Below, in pieces: positions 18,273 through 26,940 of a stretch of 64,000 nt of DNA; within the stretch, counting starts at the first letter, position 1, and each line of letters begins with the position of its first letter. A program made the translations under genes and the position numbers. A model generated the notes under the pieces. It worked only from the letters and a program-made list of their open reading frames with translations. It was not told the origin of the DNA and ran no database searches. Origin of the DNA: an uncultured Muribaculaceae bacterium (GTDB taxonomy: Bacteria; Bacteroidota; Bacteroidia; Bacteroidales; Muribaculaceae); the NCBI GenBank assembly GCA_910587235.1, contig CAJUKD010000008.1, positions 34,487 through 98,486 of the forward strand. Reading direction: 5' to 3'.

Positions 18273-19708
18273 ATCGCAGTAGTACCATCGGCGGCAGCCG
18301 CTGACGTCAGAATATGATGACACACCAGCAATGCCGCTGCAAGCAACGACACATAAACGACTGCATATATCTTAAACTTACGATCCCGCCGCCAAGAAAG
18401 CCACGTCATGGCCGCCGCCGGAACTATAGCCGGTAGCCACGGAAGGCAATAGCGCGACACCAGTCCACCGTAGATAAAAGCGACCGATACCGTCATGGCT
18501 GCGCCAAGCAAGGACAGACGACACAGCATCCTTGGCGAACGCCGCATGCCGAAAAGAAAATAGAACACGGCAAGTCCGCCGACAGCATACCACGGCCAGG
18601 CTATATGCGAATACACCAGTGAATATCCGAAATCGACATGCTTCATAAAGCCCCATGGAAAAGGCGTCAGGAACTGCACGGCCAGCGACATAGGGAGCCG
18701 CAACAATCGCTCGAAGGGAGAATAGAGATAGTATACACCGGCAACCGAGGTATAAGCATACATGCGGTCAGAGTATCCTTCCGCCGTCTGAAGTGCCATA
18801 TCATCGCGCTGCGACAACGCCACCTCCGGAGAAAACGTCGTATTAGTGTACAACACGACATAACAATAGATACAGGTCAGAAGGACAGCGGCAGAAACTC
18901 CGGCACACAGCCCCCGCCGGGTGCGCCATGCCATAAGCGCCGACAAGCCCATAAGCATGAAAAGCAGCAAGGACGGACGCACCAAAGCGGCCAGAAAGGC
19001 AGCCGAAAGGAAAGCACAAGCCGACAGAAGCGAAACACGCATTGCGGACGAACGCCGGAATTCAAGCATAGAACACAATGAGAGCGCCATTATAAAGCAG
19101 CAGCACGCATCCTTTATAAGTATTACACCCGAGGAAAGGAAATAGCACACAGAGGCAATCATAATCATCGTCACCGACGACATGCGCCGCTCCAGACCCG
19201 CCGGTGCCACCAAGGAAGCTATGCGGCCGGCAAGAACAATGGTCAGAAGCACGAAAAGGACATTGACAGTAAGCAGAGCCGCTACATCACGGCCGACGAC
19301 AAGAGCTGCCAGAGCAAGAAAACGTCCATATCCGAAACGTGATTCCACTGTAATCGAACTGTCAGGACTGCCACCGTCTAAAATACATTCCATCACCTGC
19401 CAGGCCACTGACGCGTCGTTGTTGAGAAGCAGGGGAGCAGTCGACGTCGCGCCGCAACGGAGCGTGAAATAGCTGACATTGGCTATCAGCCCAAGCGACA
19501 GAAGAGCAAAAGACGCCAGAAGCGTCCACAAACCGATATCACGACCTGCGGATGATATGGCGAAATAAGCAACGCGGCTTATAGCCCACACGGAAGCGAG
19601 AAGAAACAAAGTCCGTGTCGGCGGCGCCCCGGGCAACAACAGCAAGGCAAGCGCCAATGCACACATCACGCCCAATTGTGCAAAAATGAAAGCTCTTTTT
19701 TCGTTCAT
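18269..19708 (-). CDS. Polytopic membrane protein of a glycan operon, unrecognised family
   Basis: 479 residues with about eleven hydrophobic segments and one larger extracytoplasmic loop around residues 290-345. The overall plan (N-terminal helices, acidic loop, C-terminal helices) resembles GT-C glycosyltransferases or O-antigen polymerases, but no motif identifies it. It is the first gene of the four-gene operon. The best promoter-like box (19714-19721) lies so close to the ATG at 19708 that the message would be nearly leaderless; a later ATG at 19666 is an alternative start. Confidence 0.65.
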   Translation of the reverse strand: MNEKRAFIFAQLGVMCALALALLLLPGAPPTRTLFLLASVWAISRVAYFAISSAGRDIGLWTLLASFALLSLGLIANVSYFTLRCGATSTAPLLLNNDASVAWQVMECILDGGSPDSSITVESRFGYGRFLALAALVVGRDVAALLTVNVLFVLLTIVLAGRIASLVAPAGLERRMSSVTMIMIASVCYFLSSGVILIKDACCCFIMALSLCSMLEFRRSSAMRVSLLSACAFLSAAFLAALVRPSLLLFMLMGLSALMAWRTRRGLCAGVSAAVLLTCIYCYVVLYTNTTFSPEVALSQRDDMALQTAEGYSDRMYAYTSVAGVYYLYSPFERLLRLPMSLAVQFLTPFPWGFMKHVDFGYSLVYSHIAWPWYAVGGLAVFYFLFGMRRSPRMLCRLSLLGAAMTVSVAFIYGGLVSRYCLPWLPAIVPAAAMTWLSWRRDRKFKIYAVVYVSLLAAALLVCHHILTSAAAADGTTAI

Positions 19709-19713
19709 CCATG

Positions 19714-19721
19714 CAAAAGTA
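19714..19721 (-). promoter_or_regulatory. -7 box of the minus-strand glycan operon
   Basis: Read on the minus strand the bases are TACTTTTG, matching TAnnTTTG. It ends 5 bases before the ATG at 19708. It is divergent from the box of the GlsB-like gene 43 bases away. Confidence 0.45.
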
Positions 19722-19764
19722 CGAAAAAAGGACTATGCCGGCGTCGGTATTCATTCATTTTTTT

Positions 19765-19772
19765 TAATTTTG
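19765..19772 (+). promoter_or_regulatory. -7 box of the GlsB-like gene
   Basis: TAATTTTG fits TAnnTTTG and ends 23 bases before the ATG at 19796. No -33 element could be assigned. Confidence 0.5.
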
Positions 19773-19795
19773 CAAATCAAACAGATTTCCAAGAA

Positions 19796-20725
19796 ATGGA
19801 TCAACAGATAATCGAACCGATCGACACGGCCCTGATAGAGGCTGAACTTACTCCCGAACGCTTCCTGCGTCACAGCAACAAAGGCGGCACTGAACTGTAT
19901 ACAGTCACAGCACACAATTCACCGAACACGATGCGTGAAATCGGACGCCTGCGTGAAATAGCATTCCGCAGCGCCGGAGGCGGCACGGGAAAAGAGTACG
20001 ACATCGACGAGTTCGACACAATGGAAGTGCCATGCACACAGCTCATCGTATGGGATCCTGAAAGCAAACAGATTCTCGGCGGCTACCGATATATATGCGG
20101 CCGCGACATAGCTATCGATGCAAACGGACATCCGCGTATAGCCACAGCACACATATTCAATTTCTCGGAACGCTTTCTGAAGGATTATCTGCCATATACT
20201 CTCGAGCTCGGCCGCTCTTTCGTTCGCCTTGAATACCAGTCGTCGCGATCCGGTGCAAAAGCGCTTTTCACGCTCGACAATCTCTGGGACGGCCTTGGTT
20301 CTCTGACAGTATTGAACCCGGAAATAAAATATCTTTTCGGGAAAGTGACCATGTATCCGAGCTTCAAATCCGAATGCCGCGACATGATACTCTACTTCCT
20401 GCACAAACATTTTCCCGACCACGACAATCTGGTACGACCCATAAATCCGCTAAAGACACAATCAGACTTCACGCAGCTCGCGGCTATGTTCACCGGCAGC
20501 AACTTCAAGGAAGATTACAAAATCCTGAATGCCGCAATACGCGAACAGGGGCTTAACATCCCTCCGCTGGTCAATTCCTACATGAGCCTGTCGCCGACCA
20601 TGCGCATGTTCGGCACGGCGATCAACGACGAGTTCGGCGATGTCGAGGAAAGCGGCATCTTCCTTGCTATTGACGAGATTCTGGAAGAAAAGAAAGAACG
20701 CCACATCAATACATTCCGGAAATAA
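19796..20725 (+). CDS. GNAT-type N-acyltransferase, hemolysin/GlsB-OlsB-like
   Basis: 310 residues from the ATG at 19796; upstream in-frame ATG 19676 lies beyond the promoter box and is rejected. The sequence has the acetyltransferase-like fold of the OlsB/hemolysin family: REIGRLREIAFRSAGGGTGKEYD (split here over residues ~46-68), QLIVWDPESKQILGGYR and LELGRSFVRLEYQ. In Bacteroides thetaiotaomicron the related GlsB joins an acyl-ACP to glycine, giving N-acyl glycine, the base of glycine lipids and commendamide-like molecules. The usual partner O-acyltransferase GlsA is not next to it here. Cytoplasmic or membrane-associated. Confidence 0.8.
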   Translation: MDQQIIEPIDTALIEAELTPERFLRHSNKGGTELYTVTAHNSPNTMREIGRLREIAFRSAGGGTGKEYDIDEFDTMEVPCTQLIVWDPESKQILGGYRYICGRDIAIDANGHPRIATAHIFNFSERFLKDYLPYTLELGRSFVRLEYQSSRSGAKALFTLDNLWDGLGSLTVLNPEIKYLFGKVTMYPSFKSECRDMILYFLHKHFPDHDNLVRPINPLKTQSDFTQLAAMFTGSNFKEDYKILNAAIREQGLNIPPLVNSYMSLSPTMRMFGTAINDEFGDVEESGIFLAIDEILEEKKERHINTFRK

Positions 20726-20745
20726 TACCTATTGCCGTCTGAATT

Positions 20746-22005
20746 CTAAATTTCAGGCTCATCGCCCGTCGGCGCCCATCTGTAAAAGCGGTCGGCGGGA
20801 CGTATTTTAGCAGGCACTGCTATAGAAAAGCTGTCGCCTTTAACCGCTTTTTCAACACTGACACCGCCTACACGAATATCATCGGCCTTAATAATCAGCG
20901 CACCGGTAGTAGGCCCTGTCACCACAACTTCGTCGCCGCGGTGAAGCTCTCCGGCCTCCATCAGGAATTCTCCCACTCCAAGACGGGAGAAGTACTTGAC
21001 CCCCTTGGCCACATACTGCTTGACACGTGTAGCGGACGAACCGTACTTGGCCGACCATTCGCCGAGGCGCCGGCCAAGATAATATCCATCCCAAAAACCA
21101 CGGTTGAATATTTTTGAAAGACGGGCATCCCATGCGGCAATGGCCTCCCGGTCGGGATATGTTCCGTCGGCTATAGCCTGCAGAGCTTCGGAATAGCAGC
21201 TGACGGCAGTAGCTACATATTCCGGACCGCGCGCGCGTCCCTCTATCTTGAACACACTGACACCTGCATCTACCATACGGTCGAGAAAATGAATCGTCTT
21301 CAGATCCTTCGGCGACATGATGTACTTGTTATCGATGTTCAGTTCATCACCCGTTTCAAGATCGGTGACCGAATAACCCCGGCGGCATATCTGCGTACAT
21401 GCGCCGCGGTTGGCGCTTGAATTCATCTGATGAAGACTAAGATAACACTTGCCGCTGACAGCCATGCACAATGCTCCGTGACAGAACATCTCTATTCGGA
21501 CAAGTTCTCCGCGCGGGCCGCGTATATCCTCTTCGATTATGGCGCGGTGTATGGCCGCCACCTGCTCCATCGAGAGTTCACGGGCAAGCACAAGCACATC
21601 GGCCCAGGCTGAGTAGAAACGTACAGCCTCGATGTTGGATATGTTGCACTGTGTCGATATATGGACTTCCACCCCCCGGCTGCGGGCATATGATATGGCT
21701 GCGATGTCTGAGGCTATAATCGCCGTCAGCCCGGCCTCCGCGGCAGCATCTATGATGGAACGCACGACAGGCATATCGGCGTCGTAGATAATGGTGTTCA
21801 CTGTAAGATATGTCCTGACTCCGGCCTCCGAGCAGATTCCGGCAATCTTGCGAAGATCGTCGAGAGTGAAGTTGGCACTGGAGCGCGAACGCATGTTGAG
21901 TCCTTCAACACCAAAATATACAGCGTCGGTACCGGCGGCTATGGCAGCACTGAGAGAATCATAACTGCCTACAGGAGCCATTATTTCAAAATCCTTGCGA
22001 TTCAT
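20746..22005 (-). CDS. Peptidase U32 family protein, TrhP (YegQ)-like
   Basis: 419 residues. It starts with the U32 barrel segment ELMAPVGS-like (IMAPVGSYDSLSAAIAAGTD), and carries the family hallmark EMFCHGALCMAVSGKC at 172-187 with more cysteines at 203 and 207, able to bind an iron-sulfur cluster. The group includes TrhP, which hydroxylates U34 of tRNA using prephenate-derived chemistry, and is not a true peptidase in that case. A ~70-residue C-terminal beta-barrel-like extension follows. It converges on the GlsB-like gene with only 20 bases between. TrhP function is inferred from family. Confidence 0.82.
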   Translation of the reverse strand: MNRKDFEIMAPVGSYDSLSAAIAAGTDAVYFGVEGLNMRSRSSANFTLDDLRKIAGICSEAGVRTYLTVNTIIYDADMPVVRSIIDAAAEAGLTAIIASDIAAISYARSRGVEVHISTQCNISNIEAVRFYSAWADVLVLARELSMEQVAAIHRAIIEEDIRGPRGELVRIEMFCHGALCMAVSGKCYLSLHQMNSSANRGACTQICRRGYSVTDLETGDELNIDNKYIMSPKDLKTIHFLDRMVDAGVSVFKIEGRARGPEYVATAVSCYSEALQAIADGTYPDREAIAAWDARLSKIFNRGFWDGYYLGRRLGEWSAKYGSSATRVKQYVAKGVKYFSRLGVGEFLMEAGELHRGDEVVVTGPTTGALIIKADDIRVGGVSVEKAVKGDSFSIAVPAKIRPADRFYRWAPTGDEPEI

Positions 22006-22037
22006 AAACAGAATTTGTCTGTATACAACAAACCATA

Positions 22038-22066
22038 CCCCGGATCTGGCCGCAGCCTCTCCGGGA
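22038..22066 (-). terminator. Possible terminator after secG
   Basis: CCCGGA (22039-22044) pairs with TCCGGG (22060-22065). On the minus strand it is followed by a moderately T-rich stretch. It lies 43 bases after the secG stop and before the U32 gene. Confidence 0.4.
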
Positions 22067-22108
22067 TATGACTATATTTTTTGTAATCCGTAAATTCGAC
22101 GGACGGGC

Positions 22109-22495
22109 TTATTCTGCAACGGGAGCTTCTGCGGCAGCTGGAAGTTCCTCTACAGCAACAGCTTCAGTTTCCTCAACGGCAACAGGAGCGACAGGAGTGT
22201 CGAACTGTCCGGCGGGAAGCGCGGGTGCGGCAGCCTCGGGAGCAATGGTGCGCAGACGGGTTTCCGTGGAAACCTTGGGCATGGTGAACGCCGAGATAAT
22301 CGACAGAAGAATGAGCAAGCCCAGAAGTGTCCATGTGGCTTTTTCAAGGAAACTGTTGGTCTGGCGGACACCCATCACGGAGCCTGCACCGCCGAACTGC
22401 GACGAGAGGCCTCCGCCTTTCGATTTCTGGATAAGCACGATGCCGATAAGCAGCAGAGCGACGATTACGGTAAGTGTAATAACTACAATATGCAT
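22109..22495 (-). CDS. secG: Preprotein translocase subunit SecG
   Basis: 128 residues; accessory inner-membrane subunit of SecYEG. Two hydrophobic helices (about 3-22 and 53-72) flank the family segment IQKSKGGGLSSQFGGAG. After the second helix there is a ~55-residue tail rich in Ala, Pro, Val and Glu, longer than in E. coli but common in Bacteroidetes. It is last in the order sigma-54 activator, lptE, TPR-like protein, secG, a grouping found in other Bacteroidales genomes as far as I recall. Confidence 0.92.
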   Translation of the reverse strand: MHIVVITLTVIVALLLIGIVLIQKSKGGGLSSQFGGAGSVMGVRQTNSFLEKATWTLLGLLILLSIISAFTMPKVSTETRLRTIAPEAAAPALPAGQFDTPVAPVAVEETEAVAVEELPAAAEAPVAE

Positions 22496-22511
22496 GGTAA
22501 AATAATGATTT

Positions 22512-23300
22512 TTAATCTTTTGCGCAGCCGGAAGCAGAATCCAGACAACGCCGGTTAAGCATCAGTTTGCGGAGAAATCGCAATTGGTCTGCAAAGTAAG
22601 CACTTTTTTTCGGAAATTTCAAGTTTAGGCTTGATATAATTTCGTAAGCGCGCTCATATCGTCCCTGGCGAATGAATATTTTCGCCAGACTTTCGGATAG
22701 CAACGAATCATCGGCAGGTTCCGGCTGGGCCACGTGAACATGTTCCGGCAATGGCTCGGCTTGCGGCTCTTCGGCTCTGGGAGCCGCAGGATGATTAACC
22801 CGGATGAAAGCATTGATACGCTCTTCCTGTGAATCTGGATCGGCTTCGGGCGAAGAGTCCGGAGGCATATTCATCTGCTCCTCGCGAGCAAGCATTTCGC
22901 CGTAGTCGGGCGCCGGATTGAGTATAAGCCTTTCAAGCAAGGCATCATCCTCAGCCGACTGAGAACCGTAGGTGCGCAAAAATGTGTCGATGGCATCATC
23001 GGTTCCCATAGGTTCGGCGACATCGGCATCAGGATAAAAATCCGTCCAGTCAGCACCCATAACAGCCAGAACAGAAGAGCGTCGTCCGGCCGAATCGAGA
23101 GCCACCCGGCGGCGCAGATTTCCGATCATGGCGGCATCAAGACCGTCCGCACGGCTAAGCAGCACCGTCGCCGCAAGAGTGAACCACGGATATGCCGACA
23201 TCGCTCCGGATAGCAAGGCCGTTTCCGACGCACTCAGGCGCCGCGACGGCTCGGCGGCAAGTTCTTTAAGAATATCCGATATTCCTGTCATGGTCGACAT
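22512..23300 (-). CDS. Hypothetical TPR-like protein of the secG-lptE group
   Basis: 262 residues, no signal peptide. The N-terminal half is helical; a Pro/Glu-rich linker (about 150-205) leads to a C-terminal TPR-like pair (SLAKIFIRQGRYERAYEIISSLNLKFPKKSAYFADQ, described here by its core RQGRYERAYEII). Such proteins are regularly found between lptE and secG in Bacteroidetes. Probably a scaffold; function unknown. Confidence 0.75.
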   Translation of the reverse strand: MSTMTGISDILKELAAEPSRRLSASETALLSGAMSAYPWFTLAATVLLSRADGLDAAMIGNLRRRVALDSAGRRSSVLAVMGADWTDFYPDADVAEPMGTDDAIDTFLRTYGSQSAEDDALLERLILNPAPDYGEMLAREEQMNMPPDSSPEADPDSQEERINAFIRVNHPAAPRAEEPQAEPLPEHVHVAQPEPADDSLLSESLAKIFIRQGRYERAYEIISSLNLKFPKKSAYFADQLRFLRKLMLNRRCLDSASGCAKD

Positions 23301-23303
23301 ATC

Positions 23304-23834
23304 CTACCAGTTGCCGAGGGTGGCGTTGAAAATAAGTTCGACAAGTTCTTTTGAAATCTCCTCGCACAACTGGTCCTGCACATCTGTCAGCATCTCCGAA
23401 CTCGGGAAATCGCGGTAGGCACTGAAAGTCTGGTCCACGCCCTTGTTGTCGTCCTTGTTGTCGATATATTTGACGCGCACAGTAATAGTCAGCCTCGTCT
23501 GCGAAGCGAGAGCATCTTCCGTGACAGCCTGCGGGCTAAGGCTGTAGCCTGTTATCTCGCCTTCGAGCTGAAGATCTGAAGCGCCGTCGGTCGTCTGCAG
23601 ACGCGTATTCTTGTCTATATAATTCAACAGTTCGTTCTCGAACAACTGTTGCAAAGGAGGATAGACCAGAGCCGCACGGATAGGAAATTCCGCCACATGA
23701 ATGGTCCGGTAGACATTGTAGTCGATAGCCGAGCCATTGAACGTATAGCTTATACGGCATGCTGCGACTGCGGCAAGCATTACTGCAGCCATAACGGCAG
23801 CCGCAGCCTTTGCAGCGGACTTATTCCAATTCAT
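23304..23834 (-). CDS. lptE: LptE-family lipoprotein
   Basis: 176 residues. A signal peptide ends in the lipobox AVAAC with Cys26. The mature part has the Bacteroidetes LptE-like beta-rich core with SYTFNGSAIDY, IHVAEFPIRA and a late NATLGNW end. By family it should act with LptD to insert lipopolysaccharide in the outer membrane. It overlaps the sigma-54 activator gene by 14 bases. Assignment rests on the characteristic start of the mature protein and on gene order. Confidence 0.8.
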   Translation of the reverse strand: MNWNKSAAKAAAAVMAAVMLAAVAACRISYTFNGSAIDYNVYRTIHVAEFPIRAALVYPPLQQLFENELLNYIDKNTRLQTTDGASDLQLEGEITGYSLSPQAVTEDALASQTRLTITVRVKYIDNKDDNKGVDQTFSAYRDFPSSEMLTDVQDQLCEEISKELVELIFNATLGNW

Positions 23835-25095
23835 ATTCTTTTATTTTACGGTAGAGCGTGCGCTCAGATATTTTAAGTTCTGCTGCAGCAGCCTTGCGTC
23901 GGCCGCCGTTTCGCAGCAAAGCACGGCGTATCAGGTCGCGCTCGTTTTCCTCGATCGACGACGGCACCTCGACATAACTGTTATCGATTATTTCCGGAGT
24001 GTCGGATGACACGATATGACTGTCGGCCGCCACGTGCGAAGCATCGGAGGCGGCAAAGATAACGGGCGGATGAATCCTTGCAGGCACCGACGACAGCAGG
24101 CGCGACGGATCGGCACCTTTCTGATGCTCATCGGCGACATCTTCCATGCTGTCGTCGCGCAAGCGCGTCTGCAGATCGTCGATCCGCTCCTGCAGGCGGA
24201 ATATCATGCTGAAGAGCATCTCCCGTTCACGCTCGTAGCTATGCCTGGGATCGGCTCCGGCCACAGGCATGTAAGTCGATGTTATCTGAGGCAGGTAACT
24301 TTCGAAAACAGCCGGCGAAATTGTCGTGCCTGCCTCGAACAAAGCCATCTGTTCCACTACATTCTTCAGCTGCCGCACATTTCCCGGCCAGCGGTAACGA
24401 TAGAAAAGCGCCATAGCCTCTTCCGAAAATTCCACGGCAGGCGTATGGTAGCGTTCGGCAAAATCGGAGGCGAATTTGCGCGCGAGCAGACGTATGTCAG
24501 AAGCACGGTCGCGCAGCGGCGGTATGGTGATCTGCACTGTCGAAAGACGGTAATAGAGATCTTCGCGGAAACGCCCTTCCTCGACAGCCCTGAGCATATC
24601 GACATTGGTGGCGGCCACAACCCTGATATTCGTACGTTGTACTGTCGACGATCCGACCTTGAGGAACTCGCCGCTTTCAAGCACACGCAACAGTCGCGCC
24701 TGAGTGGTCAACGGCAGCTCCGCAACCTCGTCAAGAAAAATAGTGCCGCCGTCAGCCTCCTCGAAATAACCCTTTCGCGAATCGACAGCACCGGTAAAAG
24801 CGCCTTTCTCATGGCCGAAAAGCTCGGAATCTATGGTACCTTCGGGAATGGCTCCGCAGTTCACGGCTATGTAGCGTGCGTGTTTTCGCGGACTATAGGC
24901 ATGGATGATCTGAGGAAAAAACTCCTTGCCCGTGCCGCTCTCGCCGCATACAAGCACCGACAGATCGATAGGCGCCACACGTATGGCGCGCTCGACAGCG
25001 GCGATAAGAGCCGGAGCGTTGCCTATGATGCCGAAACGCAGTTTAGCCTGACGTACATCGTCGGTAAGATCTTTATGTCGGATATCGTTGCTCAT
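23821..25095 (-). CDS. Sigma-54-dependent activator without receiver domain
   Basis: 424 residues from the ATG at 25095; an earlier ATG at 25173 lies upstream of the promoter-like box. The AAA+ domain has Walker A GESGTGKE (51-58), the sigma-54 contact loop GAFTGA (98-103) and Walker B GGTIFLDE (116-123). A Fis-type HTH closes the protein (GGRRKAAAAELKISERTLYRKI). There is no N-terminal receiver, GAF or PAS domain, so its ATPase may be constitutive or controlled in trans. First gene of a unit with lptE, a TPR-like protein and secG, pointing to envelope-related control. Confidence 0.9.
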   Translation of the reverse strand: MSNDIRHKDLTDDVRQAKLRFGIIGNAPALIAAVERAIRVAPIDLSVLVCGESGTGKEFFPQIIHAYSPRKHARYIAVNCGAIPEGTIDSELFGHEKGAFTGAVDSRKGYFEEADGGTIFLDEVAELPLTTQARLLRVLESGEFLKVGSSTVQRTNIRVVAATNVDMLRAVEEGRFREDLYYRLSTVQITIPPLRDRASDIRLLARKFASDFAERYHTPAVEFSEEAMALFYRYRWPGNVRQLKNVVEQMALFEAGTTISPAVFESYLPQITSTYMPVAGADPRHSYEREREMLFSMIFRLQERIDDLQTRLRDDSMEDVADEHQKGADPSRLLSSVPARIHPPVIFAASDASHVAADSHIVSSDTPEIIDNSYVEVPSSIEENERDLIRRALLRNGGRRKAAAAELKISERTLYRKIKEYELE

Positions 25096-25131
25096 TATCC
25101 AGTCGTTTATAAACGAACACGCAAAAATACG

Positions 25132-25139
25132 AAATCCAC
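25132..25139 (-). promoter_or_regulatory. -7 box of the sigma-54 activator operon
   Basis: On the minus strand the bases read TATTTTTG, matching TAnnTTTG, 36 bases before the ATG at 25095. Confidence 0.45.
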
Positions 25140-25288
25140 CGTAAACGGTCAAAACCTTAAACTTTTTTCGCAAAGCGCTTGAGTGACGACGCTAAAAAAG
25201 AAGTATTTTAATACGGTAGGGCATAAAAGCGTCCGGCCACACAATCAACGCATACCGAAAACAACATATAATCAACAAAAGCAAAGAC

Positions 25289-26737
25289 ATGAAAAAACTT
25301 TACACAGCACTCTGCGCCGCCATTCTCGGCGCAGGCATGGCAGGAGCAGCCGGCCTGCAGGTAACATTCAACGGCAGCGACAATGCCAACTGGACAGCCG
25401 ACGGCACAGCCGAAGTCAGCGGCGGACACCTCAACGTGACAATGGCCGAAAACAACGGAAAATACCGGGCCGACGTACACATGAAAAACGGCGAATACAG
25501 CCTCGACGCCACCGCCGACCGCTACGTGGCCGTGAAATTCATCGGCGAACGCCCCAACGGCAATATGACCCTTGAAATCGACAACGGCGGTTCATGGATG
25601 AAAAACGACGCCGGCAAGGACGCCTGGGTGGGCAAACCCCAGGGAAGCGTCATGACCAAAGGAGGCAACACCATCTATTACTACGACCTGACACGCTCGC
25701 CCCAGTTCACCAGCTCGGTAAACGTAACTAAAATCAACTTCAAGATCGCCGACTGCACCGTGGCTCCCTATACCTACTCCATCGACTGGGTCAAGACCTA
25801 CGCCACTCCAGAGGCCATCGAGGCCGACAAGGACTGGGCCGATGACGGCGCCGGCGACATCGACGAAGCTATCGTGGCCGCCGAACCCGTCGTGAACGAG
25901 ACAACAGGCACCGGATACACCAGCCTCGAAGAAGCCCTCCTGCAGGTGAGCAACGGCGACGTAATCCTGATAAACAAGAACCAGACACTGCCCAACAGCC
26001 GCATCGGCATAAGCAGACCCGAAGGCGTTGAGGAATTCGCCATAACCATCAAAGGCAACGCCGAAGGTGTAAGCATAATCCGCGGACGCAACGACCTGAA
26101 CATGCTCATCAACGCCAATGCAAAAGTCACATTCGAAAACCTTGCATTCAGCGGCAATGGCATGACTCCCGAAAAGAACTTCATGGAAGTGAGCGGCGGC
26201 GCACAAACCACTTTCCGCAATGTCACATTCTCCGGTTTCAACACTCCCGGCAACTACGCCATACAGGCTAAAAACAACGGCAAAGTCCACCTCGAAGGAG
26301 TGCAGACGGTAAACAGCGACATACGTGCCACCCTCTTCGTCGGTTCTGCAGGCAGCAGCATCACCGGCGACAACTCGGCAAGCATCTATCTCGAGAAAGA
26401 AAACAGCATCAACGCATCCGAGCTGACAAATACCACCCCCGTAGCCCTGCTGTTCGACACCACCCGCGAAAACAAGATTCTCGTAAACAACTGGGACGCA
26501 GCTGCAAACTTCACATCAGCCGTAGCAGGTTATGCAATAGTGGCTGCCGAAGAAGGCGGACTCACCTTTGAAATCCGTGAAAGCGGTGTTGAAAGCGTAA
26601 GCGTCGAAAATGCAACAGTCAGCGTCTACAGCATAGGCGGAGTGCTTCTGCGCCGTAACGTAGCTGCCGAAGAAGCTTATGACGGACTTCCCGCCGGACT
26701 CTACATCATAGGTGGCCGCAAAGTAATGGTAAAATAA
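25289..26737 (+). CDS. Secreted beta-helix protein with carbohydrate-binding-like domain and C-terminal sorting-like tail
   Basis: 482 residues. A signal peptide (1-20) is followed by a beta-rich domain (about 22-180) ending in YSIDWVKTY (163-171), similar in layout to the C-terminal domain of the PUL binding protein at 35469-36899 (FYDVHWIRTF). Residues ~200-390 look like a right-handed beta-helix with short repeats such as VTFENLAFSG and TTFRNVTFSG. The last ~45 residues (SVYSIGGVLLRR, LPAGLYIIGGRKVMVK) resemble type A sorting domains of the type IX secretion system. A catalytic role is not visible. It is monocistronic, closed by a 12-bp hairpin. Confidence 0.7.
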   Translation: MKKLYTALCAAILGAGMAGAAGLQVTFNGSDNANWTADGTAEVSGGHLNVTMAENNGKYRADVHMKNGEYSLDATADRYVAVKFIGERPNGNMTLEIDNGGSWMKNDAGKDAWVGKPQGSVMTKGGNTIYYYDLTRSPQFTSSVNVTKINFKIADCTVAPYTYSIDWVKTYATPEAIEADKDWADDGAGDIDEAIVAAEPVVNETTGTGYTSLEEALLQVSNGDVILINKNQTLPNSRIGISRPEGVEEFAITIKGNAEGVSIIRGRNDLNMLINANAKVTFENLAFSGNGMTPEKNFMEVSGGAQTTFRNVTFSGFNTPGNYAIQAKNNGKVHLEGVQTVNSDIRATLFVGSAGSSITGDNSASIYLEKENSINASELTNTTPVALLFDTTRENKILVNNWDAAANFTSAVAGYAIVAAEEGGLTFEIRESGVESVSVENATVSVYSIGGVLLRRNVAAEEAYDGLPAGLYIIGGRKVMVK

Positions 26738-26777
26738 TCCAATCACATCAGATACACGCAAAAAACACAACAAATCC

Positions 26778-26810
26778 ATGGCCGATTGCCCTAAATGAGC
26801 AATCGGCCAT
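26778..26810 (+). terminator. Terminator after the secreted beta-helix gene
   Basis: ATGGCCGATTGC (26778-26789) pairs perfectly with GCAATCGGCCAT (26799-26810) over a 9-base loop and is followed by ATTTTTT. Confidence 0.88.
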
Positions 26811-26886
26811 ATTTTTTCACAAGCCCCGTCGAGCTTAAAATTAGTTAAAAGAATAACAAGATTCATACAGATTATTTGAAAAACGA

Positions 26887-26894
26887 TAATTTTG
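26887..26894 (+). promoter_or_regulatory. -7 box of the propeller/AraC regulator
   Basis: TAATTTTG fits TAnnTTTG, ending 46 bases before the ATG at 26941. Confidence 0.45.
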
Positions 26895-26940
26895 TGTTAT
26901 ATCATTCTATCACAGAATCACTTGGGAGATAATCTACCGC

